DNA from: Campylobacterales bacterium
GTDB lineage: Bacteria; Campylobacterota; Campylobacteria; Campylobacterales; Sulfurimonadaceae
Reading direction: 5' to 3'
DNA length: 10,749 nt
Assembly: GCA_016937915.1 (NCBI GenBank)
Contig: JAFGVR010000166.1
Coordinates: 1-10,749 of the forward strand
Positions 5,008 through 10,749 of this stretch are shown one piece after another (the stretch's first letter is position 1; each line of letters opens with the position of its first letter). Under the pieces are notes generated by a model. That model searched no databases and was not told the DNA's origin. It saw only the letters and a program-made list of their open reading frames with translations. A program made the translations under genes and the position numbers.

Positions 5008-7560
5008 ATGGATATCAGAGAAGAGTTTTTAAAGTTTTTTGAATCAAAAAACCACCAAAGAATAGCATCAGCACCATTAGTTCCAGATGATGCATCTTTG
5101 CTTTTTAACAACGCAGGTATGGTTCCTTTTAAGTCTATATTTACAGGCGAAGTTCCAACTCCAGCAAACCCTCGTGCAACAACATGTCAAACTTGTCTAA
5201 GAGCTGGTGGTAAACACAACGACTTAGAAAATGTTGGTCACACAGCAAGACACCACACATTTTTTGAGATGCTTGGAAACTTCTCTTTTGGAGATTATTT
5301 CAAAGAGGATGCTATCTCTCACGCTTGGGAGTTTGTAACAGAGGTTTTAAAACTTCCAAAAGAGAAACTTTGGGTAACTGTTCACGAGAGTGATGATGAG
5401 GCTGAAGAGCTTTGGCAAAAACATATAAGTAAAGAACGCATCATGCGTCTAGGGGACAAAGATAACTTCTGGGCTATGGGTGATACTGGACCTTGTGGAC
5501 CTTGTAGTGAGATTTTTTATGATCAAGGTGAGGAGCATTTTAATGGCCCTGAAGACTATATGGGTGGCGATGGCGATAGATTTTTAGAGATCTGGAACCT
5601 TGTATTTATGCAGTATGAGGTAAAAGTAAGTGGAGGGGAACGCATCCCACTTGCAAAACCATCAATCGATACTGGTATGGGGCTAGAGCGTGTAGTAGCT
5701 ATAAAAGAGGGTGCATTATCAAACTATGGCTCATCACTATTTATGCCAATTATCCGCAAAGTTGAAGAGCTAATCGGTAAAGAGTATGAGTATGCAACTG
5801 GTGCATCATATAGAGTTATCGCTGATCATATCCGTACAAGTGTATTTTTACTCTCTCAAGGTATAAACTTCTCAAATGAGGGGCGTGGTTATGTACTTCG
5901 CCGTATCCTTCGCCGTGCTGTTCGTCACGGTTACTTGCTTGGATTTAGAAAACCGTTTATGTATAAGCTTGTTGATACTTTAGTTAGCATCATGAGTGGT
6001 GAGTATGGTTACTTAGTAGATAAAGCTGAGATAGTAAAAGAGCAGATAGAGCTTGAAGAGGCTAGATTTTTTAGAACAATTGCAAGTGGTATAGAGCTTT
6101 TTGAAGCAGAACTTGAAAATACTAAAGATATATTTAGTGGGGAAGTGGCATTTAAACTTTACGATACTTTTGGTTTTCCATTAGACTTAACTGAAGATAT
6201 GTTAAAAAGCCACAACTTACAACTAGATACTGCTAAGTTTGAAGAGCTTATGGATGAGCAGAGAACTCGTGCAAAAGCTGCTTGGAAAGGTAGTGGAGAT
6301 GCTGATACTCATGGTGACTTTAAAGAGCTGTTAGAGAAGTTTGGTGAAAACACTTTTGTAGGCTATGAGTTTACAGAACATAGCGGTGAAGTTTTAGCAC
6401 TTTTAGATGATGAGTTTAAACTAACTCAAACACTTCCAGCTGGGTCAAAAGGTTGGGTACTTTTAGACATCACACCTTTTTACGCTGAGAGTGGTGGACA
6501 AGTGGGTGACATCGGTGAGCTTGAAGGGTTTGCAAAAGTTACTGCTACTAAAAAATTCTTTGGCCTAAATATGTCTGAAGTTGAAGTTTCAAAAGATTTA
6601 AAAGTTGGAACTGTTATAGACAGTCATGTAGATGTAAGTCGTGCAGAGATTACTAAGCACCACTCTGCTACACACCTTCTTCACGCAGTGCTATTTGAAG
6701 TACTTGGTGAGCATATCACACAAGCTGGTTCACTAAATGAAGCTACTAGACTTAGATTTGACTTCTCACACCCTAAAGCTGTTGAACACGCAGAACTAGC
6801 TGAGATAGAGCAACGCGTTAATGCGATAATCGCTCGTGGCATTGATGCTAAGACTGAAGTTATGGATATAGATAGTGCAAGAGAGAGTGGAGCTAAGGCT
6901 CAGTTTGGTGAGAAGTACGGCGATGATGTTAGAGTTGTAAGTTTTGATGATGCATCTATTGAGCTTTGTGGTGGTGTTCATGTTAAAAATACTGCATCTA
7001 TAGGGAGCTTTATCATCACAAAAGAGAGCGGAGTTTCAGCTGGTGTGAGAAGAATCGAAGCTGTAGTTGGAAGAGCTGCATATAATCACTTTTGTGAGCA
7101 GAGGATGCTTTTAAAACAAGTTGAAGCTGAGGTTAAAAACTTAGATGTTATAGCTGGGATAGGAAGACTAAAATCAACTATAAATGAACTTAAAACTGAA
7201 CTAAAAGATGCACAAAACGCAGCAAAAGTTGAGATAAAAACTAACGATGTAAACGGTGTGGCAGTTGTAGTTGAAGAGTATCCAAATGGTGACATAAAAG
7301 AGAAAATCGATGAGCTTAAAAACCAAAACGAAAAACTTTGTGCGATGCTTTTTCAAGTAAAAGGGGACAAAGTTCTCATCGCTGCTGGTGTAAAAGGTGC
7401 AGATGCAAAAGCTGGTGAGTGGATAAAAAATATAGCTCCAATTTTAGGTGGTGGCGGTGGTGGTCGCCCTGACTTTGCTCAAGCTGGTGGGAAAGATACT
7501 TCAAAACTTCCAGAAGCTAAAGAGGCTTCATTAGAGTTTATAACAAAAGCTCTCTCATAG
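5008..7560 (+). CDS. alaS: Alanyl-tRNA synthetase
   Basis: An 850-residue class II aminoacyl-tRNA synthetase that charges tRNA-Ala and edits mischarged Ser and Gly; E. coli AlaRS is 876 residues. It has the catalytic core ([35 protein letters not shown] near 158-168, motif 3 [12 protein letters not shown] at 221-232), a tRNA-binding region ([18 protein letters not shown]), the editing-domain Zn site HHSATH (His552, His556) with CGGVH (Cys654, His658), and a C-terminal DHHA1 domain ending in a six-Gly stretch and RPDFAQAGG (814-828). ATG at 5008 is chosen because MDIREEF is the family start and GAGAG (4999-5003) lies 4 nt before it. The ATG at 4996, adding MRDS, lacks a ribosome site. All motifs are intact and nothing suggests damage. 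The next gene follows 21 nt downstream. Confidence 0.98.
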   Translation: MDIREEFLKFFESKNHQRIASAPLVPDDASLLFNNAGMVPFKSIFTGEVPTPANPRATTCQTCLRAGGKHNDLENVGHTARHHTFFEMLGNFSFGDYFKEDAISHAWEFVTEVLKLPKEKLWVTVHESDDEAEELWQKHISKERIMRLGDKDNFWAMGDTGPCGPCSEIFYDQGEEHFNGPEDYMGGDGDRFLEIWNLVFMQYEVKVSGGERIPLAKPSIDTGMGLERVVAIKEGALSNYGSSLFMPIIRKVEELIGKEYEYATGASYRVIADHIRTSVFLLSQGINFSNEGRGYVLRRILRRAVRHGYLLGFRKPFMYKLVDTLVSIMSGEYGYLVDKAEIVKEQIELEEARFFRTIASGIELFEAELENTKDIFSGEVAFKLYDTFGFPLDLTEDMLKSHNLQLDTAKFEELMDEQRTRAKAAWKGSGDADTHGDFKELLEKFGENTFVGYEFTEHSGEVLALLDDEFKLTQTLPAGSKGWVLLDITPFYAESGGQVGDIGELEGFAKVTATKKFFGLNMSEVEVSKDLKVGTVIDSHVDVSRAEITKHHSATHLLHAVLFEVLGEHITQAGSLNEATRLRFDFSHPKAVEHAELAEIEQRVNAIIARGIDAKTEVMDIDSARESGAKAQFGEKYGDDVRVVSFDDASIELCGGVHVKNTASIGSFIITKESGVSAGVRRIEAVVGRAAYNHFCEQRMLLKQVEAEVKNLDVIAGIGRLKSTINELKTELKDAQNAAKVEIKTNDVNGVAVVVEEYPNGDIKEKIDELKNQNEKLCAMLFQVKGDKVLIAAGVKGADAKAGEWIKNIAPILGGGGGGRPDFAQAGGKDTSKLPEAKEASLEFITKALS

Positions 7561-7581
7561 TTTAGAAAAAAGGTAGTAGTT

Positions 7582-8262
7582 ATGAGATGGATGCTCCTTT
7601 TTTTGGTTTTATTTATCTTTAGTGGTTGTGATTTTTTGGATTCACAAGATAAAGCTAAAGCAGATGCTGTTGCTCAAAAGATAGCTTTTGAGCAAAAAGT
7701 GCAAGAATCTAAAGAGATAAAATTAAAAGAGTTATCCGCTCAGACACAAAAAGAGTTGGCTGTACTTGAATCTAAAAAAGAGTTAGCTTTGATAGAAAAA
7801 GAGAAGGAACTTGAAAAGATCCGTATGCAGTCGGAGCTTGAAAAACAAAAAATCATTTTTGAACAAGAGAGGGCTAAGGCTCTTTTTGAACAACAGATGC
7901 AACAAAATGAACAAGCAAACGATATGGAGCTAAAGCGATATATGATTTTGCTTTTAGCTTTGCTTATTATTGTTAGTTGTTTTTTTATCTATTATTATTT
8001 CAAAAAAAGAAGAGAAGATAAACTTCGTGCATACAATGATAACCTTCAAAAATATTTCAATCAAAAAGAGAATGATGCAAGGGTAAAGATAGCTGAAAAG
8101 ATGCTAGATGCGTTATCTAGTGGAAAGCTTGACAAAGAGCAAGAAAATCAACTCATAAGTGCATTTGCTGGACAAGCAAAAGGGAACTATCAAAAACAGC
8201 TGGAATCTAAAAAAGATGAAGATGTGATAGATGTTGATGAGCTTTACATAAGTGATAAATGA
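7582..8262 (+). CDS. Bitopic coiled-coil lipoprotein (unknown function)
   Basis: A 226-residue protein with an unusual topology. Residues 1-15 are a short signal, ending in lipobox FSGC with lipidated Cys16. Asp17 at +2 is the signal that, in E. coli, retains lipoproteins in the inner membrane. Residues about 22-115 are a long K/E/Q-rich helical region likely to form a coiled coil. A single membrane helix follows (121-140), then KKRR (141-144), indicating a cytoplasmic tail to 226 that ends acidic (DEDVIDVDELYISDK). The protein would thus be anchored twice in the inner membrane with a periplasmic coiled coil between. AAAGG (7569-7573) precedes the ATG by 8 nt. The frame ends in ATGA overlap with the next gene, so the two are coupled. 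I do not recognise a named family. Confidence 0.75.
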   Translation: MRWMLLFLVLFIFSGCDFLDSQDKAKADAVAQKIAFEQKVQESKEIKLKELSAQTQKELAVLESKKELALIEKEKELEKIRMQSELEKQKIIFEQERAKALFEQQMQQNEQANDMELKRYMILLLALLIIVSCFFIYYYFKKRREDKLRAYNDNLQKYFNQKENDARVKIAEKMLDALSSGKLDKEQENQLISAFAGQAKGNYQKQLESKKDEDVIDVDELYISDK

Positions 8263-8618
8263 TGAAAAATCTTACCCCAAAAGAGCTGATGCAAAGCCGT
8301 TATGATGCATTTGTGCGGATGGATGGTGAGTATCTAGCAAAAACTACTACACAACAAACTTCAACTGATATGACCCCATATCAAAACATAGAGTGGCTAA
8401 AACTTGAGATAATCGATGCAAAAGATGATGAGGTTGAGTTTAAAGCTTACTACAAAGAAGATAATCAAATCTTTGTTTTACACGAGAGAAGCAAGTTTGT
8501 TCTAAGAGATGGCCAATGGCTCTATGAAGATGGTATCCTCTATAACACAGATATCCAAAGAAATGAATCTTGTCCATGTGGGAGTGGAAAAAAATTTAAG
8601 AAGTGCTGTCTCAAATAA
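8259..8618 (+). CDS. YchJ-like protein with C-terminal SEC-C zinc motif
   Basis: A 119-residue protein. The N-terminal half begins TPKELMQSRYDAFVRMDGEYLAKTT, which matches the YchJ/UPF0225 region (LM.SRY.A....D..YL..T). The middle is a short NTF2-like fold with VEFKAYY and SKFVLRDGQWLYEDG. The C-terminus is a SEC-C motif: CPCGSGKKFKKCC, with Cys105, Cys107, Cys116 and Cys117 likely binding zinc. E. coli-type YchJ has SEC-C motifs at both ends; here the N-terminal copy is absent, so this is a shortened form. It starts by ATGA overlap with the lipoprotein gene, and an ATG at 8262 is an equal alternative. SEC-C motifs in SecA bind SecB and ribosomes, but the function here is unknown. The gene converges on the pilus ATPase gene. 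Confidence 0.82.
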   Translation: MMKNLTPKELMQSRYDAFVRMDGEYLAKTTTQQTSTDMTPYQNIEWLKLEIIDAKDDEVEFKAYYKEDNQIFVLHERSKFVLRDGQWLYEDGILYNTDIQRNESCPCGSGKKFKKCCLK

Positions 8619-8676
8619 TTTTACTCTACTAGCTTATTTAGAAATTAATCATTACCCAATCATTCTTCTTACATAC

Positions 8677-10320
8677 TCAATTTACCACTCTATCTATCTC
8701 CTCAAAAGTGGTGATCCCTTTTAGTACTTTGAAATGCCCATCATCCCTTAGTAGATGTATCTTTTTTTCTTTGATATATTTATGGATCTGTATCACATTT
8801 GAACCAGATTGTATTAGTGCTTGTATATCTTGATTTATATCCAGTATCTCTATAATCATCTCACGCTCGATATAACCGCTGCTGTTACATATATCGCATC
8901 CACAAGCTTCATAAATAGTTCTGGATGAGGTTTCTTCTAAAACGCTCTGCGATACCCCTTTGAGTCTAAGCTCTTCATCACTTAGTTCGATGCGAGTTTT
9001 ACAGTAAGGGCAAAGTTTTCTGATAAGACGCTGATTTAGTATCACTAAAAGACCTGAACTTATTAGATATGGTTTTACACCAAGATCTTCAAGTCTAGCA
9101 ATTGTACTTACTGCATCGTTTGTATGAAGTGTAGATATCACTAAATGACCAGTTATAGAAGCTCTCATGGCCAAAGAAGCAGTGGCACTATCCCTTATCT
9201 CACCAACTAACATCACATCAGGGTCTTGTCTTAAAAAAGATTTTATAGCACTCTCAAAGTTGTAACCACTTTTTTCGTTTAGCTGAGTTTGTTTGATAAA
9301 TGAAAACTGATATTCAATCGGATCTTCGATAGTTAAAACATTTTTCTCAAAAATATTAATATTTTTTATAGCCGTATAAAGTGTTGTTGTTTTTCCGCTT
9401 CCAGTTGGACCTGTAACAAGTATGACACCGTATGGTTTTGAAAAATATTTAAGAAGTTTTTGTTGATTTTCTCTACTTAGACCAAGATGTTTAAGGCTAA
9501 GCAGAGATACATCTTTTTCTAAGATGCGGATAACGATGTTCTCACCTGTATTTGTAGGCATGGTTGATAAACGCATATCATATTGCTTGTCTATGAATCC
9601 ATAAGAGAATGATCCATCTTGTGGAAGTCGTTTTTTAGCGATGTCAAGTTCACACATATTTTTTATGATTACACATATATTTGGGTGTATGTTTAGTGGC
9701 AATGAGTAGTAAAACTGTAAAACACCATCGATCCTGTAAAAGACATTTACGGCAAACTTTTCAGGTGTTATGTGGATATCTGTTGCTCTTACTTTTATAG
9801 CATTGTTAAAGAGTAGTTTTACAAGTTCATTTATATCTATCTCCCCACTTTTTTGATATGTTTTGATAGACTCCGAGATAGTTTGCTCTATAAGGTTTGA
9901 TAGTTCATAATAACTTATCTGTATATGATGCATGATAAGTTTTTTTTGAGCTATAACAAATTTTATATCCATTTTTGTTATATGTTCTAGTAAGGTTACA
10001 AATTTTACATCTTCTAAACCATCAATGGCTACTGTTAGCGTGTTTCCATTGACTAGAAGCGGTAAAATAGAGTGTTTTAGAGCATCAGAGTGTTTTATGA
10101 GTCGTAGAGCTTCAGGTTGTGGTTTTATCGTTTTTAGGTTTATAAGGGGAAGGTTATAGAATTTGGCTTTAACCTCTGCTACCTCTTTAGGTGTTGCAAA
10201 ATTAAGTTCTATAAGGATGTCATCGATCTTTTTTCCAGATAGTGTGGTCGTTTCCTCTGCTATTCTTATTTGTTGTTTTGTTAAAGATATCTCTTGTTTA
10301 AAAAGTTGTAGTAGTGACAT
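8677..10320 (-). CDS. GspE/PilB-family type II secretion or type IV pilus assembly ATPase
   Basis: A 547-residue AAA+ hexameric ATPase powering pilin or pseudopilin assembly at the inner membrane. The N-terminal domain (about 25-65, GKKIDDILIELNFATPKEVAEVKAKFYNLPLINL) is of the MshEN/T2SSE_N type. The core has ATDIHITPE (179-187), Walker A GPTGSGKTT (304-312), an Asp box (TIEDPIEY, 330-337), Walker B with DPDVMLVGEIRD (366-377) and a His box GHLVISTLHTND (391-402). The Zn-site Cys pairs CPYC (437-440) and CDIC (475-478), with Cys473 nearby, are present, as in extension ATPases but not the retraction ATPase PilT. Pilus and secretion versions cannot be told apart without neighbours, and no PilC, PilM or pilin gene is in the window. 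The stop faces the YchJ-like gene 58 nt away with no terminator visible between. Confidence 0.95.
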   Translation of the reverse strand: MSLLQLFKQEISLTKQQIRIAEETTTLSGKKIDDILIELNFATPKEVAEVKAKFYNLPLINLKTIKPQPEALRLIKHSDALKHSILPLLVNGNTLTVAIDGLEDVKFVTLLEHITKMDIKFVIAQKKLIMHHIQISYYELSNLIEQTISESIKTYQKSGEIDINELVKLLFNNAIKVRATDIHITPEKFAVNVFYRIDGVLQFYYSLPLNIHPNICVIIKNMCELDIAKKRLPQDGSFSYGFIDKQYDMRLSTMPTNTGENIVIRILEKDVSLLSLKHLGLSRENQQKLLKYFSKPYGVILVTGPTGSGKTTTLYTAIKNINIFEKNVLTIEDPIEYQFSFIKQTQLNEKSGYNFESAIKSFLRQDPDVMLVGEIRDSATASLAMRASITGHLVISTLHTNDAVSTIARLEDLGVKPYLISSGLLVILNQRLIRKLCPYCKTRIELSDEELRLKGVSQSVLEETSSRTIYEACGCDICNSSGYIEREMIIEILDINQDIQALIQSGSNVIQIHKYIKEKKIHLLRDDGHFKVLKGITTFEEIDRVVN

Positions 10321-10356
10321 GTTGTTTATAGCTCGATTTATTTATTTTACATCTGT

Positions 10357-10385
10357 ATTATACATTTTTATATCGTAACTGTTAA
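10357..10385 (-). promoter_or_regulatory. Promoter of the GspE/PilB-type ATPase gene
   Basis: On the minus strand TTAACA (10380-10385) and TATAAT (10357-10362) are separated by exactly 17 nt. They match the sigma-70 -35 (5 of 6) and -10 (6 of 6) consensus. The start codon at 10320 lies about 30 nt past the expected transcription start. It is the best-formed promoter in the window. The gene's own ribosome site is weak; a GAG lies 12 nt upstream of the ATG. Confidence 0.65.
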
Positions 10386-10414
10386 ATTGAGTATTAGAAA
10401 ACTGACACTGCATC

Positions 10415-10663
10415 TTTGGTGTTATTTTTAAATCTGATTCTAAACAAAAAGCAGAAAACTTTGCAAATAAGATAAGGGAAAATATAGAAAATCTTTATAT
10501 AGAACATTCTAAAAATAGTGTAAGTCCTTATATAACAGCTTCTTTAGGGGTTATTTGTAAAAATGCAAGAGAGATAGATGATGCATATGAAATATATAAA
10601 CAAGCTGATAGCTTGTTGTATAAATCAAAAGAAAATGGACGCAACAGGGTTAGTATCAATTGA
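10415..10663 (+). pseudogene. C-terminal fragment of a GGDEF diguanylate cyclase
   Basis: An open frame of 82 codons begins FGVIFKSDSKQKAENFANKIRE and ends ADSLLYKSKENGRNRVSIN with TGA at 10661-10663. The tail matches the GGDEF domain: a helix in ..IRENIE.., TASLGV, and QADSLLYKSKENGRNRV against the family's AD.ALY.AK..GRNRV. The usual sequence just before FGV would be GGEE; here it is replaced by unrelated codons, with an in-frame TGA at 10403-10405. The signature motif, substrate site and all upstream sensor parts are therefore missing, and there is no in-frame ATG. The frame is otherwise undamaged, which suggests a fairly recent deletion or insertion. It cannot make c-di-GMP. Confidence 0.85.
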
Positions 10664-10665
10664 TT

Positions 10666-10749
10666 ATGGGCACCTCTAAAAACCCAAGCAAATTTCTAAA
10701 TAAGCACCAATTAGATAAAATAAAAGATATAAATATCGCAAAGTACGGA
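10666..10749 (+). other. Partial ORF and possible insertion-sequence end at window edge
   Basis: An ATG at 10666, three bases after the GGDEF fragment's stop, opens a frame (MGTSKNPSKFLNKHQLDK...) that runs to the last base without a stop (28 codons). The DNA of its first codons, GGGCACCTCTAAAAACCC (10668-10685), looks like the terminal inverted repeat of an IS element, as judged from memory of IS5-like ends. No homology can be named from 28 codons, and no ribosome site is evident. The right-hand part is outside the window, so neither the transposase nor the other end can be confirmed. Confidence 0.3.

Noticed and set aside
5035..5051. Perfect dyad TTTTTTGA-A-TCAAAAAA near the start of alaS, resembling the ATTTGAATCAAAT dyad at 831.
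   Set aside because: It encodes the FFESKN segment common to AlaRS N-termini, so the symmetry follows from codon choice in AT-rich DNA.
6796..7295. Minus-strand open frames within alaS (6796-6981 and 7086-7295).
   Set aside because: Antisense shadows of a conserved coding region; no family features.
8619..8676. A terminator expected between the convergent YchJ-like and ATPase genes.
   Set aside because: No GC-containing hairpin with a T-run is visible on either strand.
8509..8724. Plus-strand frame overlapping the end of the SEC-C gene and the ATPase stop.
   Set aside because: Out of frame with the SEC-C protein, no ribosome site, and the translation has no recognisable features.
10163..10378. 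Plus-strand frame antisense to the N-terminus of the ATPase.
   Set aside because: It is a shadow of a well-supported minus-strand gene and runs across that gene's promoter.
1..10749. CRISPR arrays, tRNA or rRNA genes, and tandem repeats.
   Set aside because: No regularly spaced direct repeats, cloverleaf or rRNA-like stretches were seen on reading both strands by eye.

Overview
The window looks like a chromosomal segment of a Campylobacterota (epsilonproteobacterial) organism, most like Sulfurimonas or a relative. This is inferred from the AT-rich coding style (K, I, N and L codons rich in A and T), TATAAT boxes without good -35 elements, and the character of AlaRS, the DUF523 protein and the GspE/PilB-type ATPase. 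No rRNA or tRNA gene marks the species, so the genus is a guess.

Positions 1-1370 are a small accessory patch. It holds two adjacent type II toxin-antitoxin-like modules. The first has an intact small antitoxin-like gene (84-302) followed by a RelE/HigB-like toxin gene broken by one in-frame TAA (299-628). A 12-codon ORF, a small hairpin and a strong Rho-independent terminator (730-766) follow. The second module is intact: a ribbon-helix-helix-like antitoxin (872-1108) overlapping a RelE/ParE toxin (1101-1370), with a promoter-like box and a perfect 13-nt dyad upstream.

Positions 1425-4961 form a tightly packed plus-strand operon: an NAD(P)-dependent aldehyde dehydrogenase, a Uma2-family nuclease-like protein, a DUF523/TudS-like iron-sulfur protein and a membrane-anchored metallophosphoesterase. 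The gaps are 12 nt or less, or short overlaps. Alanyl-tRNA synthetase follows behind its own TATAAT box. After it come a bitopic coiled-coil lipoprotein and a small YchJ-like SEC-C zinc protein. The functional link among the four operon genes is not evident; only co-transcription is supported.

A GspE/PilB-family secretion or pilus assembly ATPase lies convergently on the minus strand (8677-10320), with a good promoter at 10357-10385. No pilus or type II secretion partner gene is in the window.

The right edge (10415-10749) again looks rearranged. It holds the C-terminal 82 codons of a GGDEF diguanylate cyclase, cut immediately after the position of the signature motif. Three bases after its stop begins an ORF that runs off the window and overlaps a GGGCACCTC-type sequence that may be an insertion-sequence end. 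The core 1.4-10.3 kb is ordinary housekeeping and accessory metabolism. The two edges carry most of the interest.
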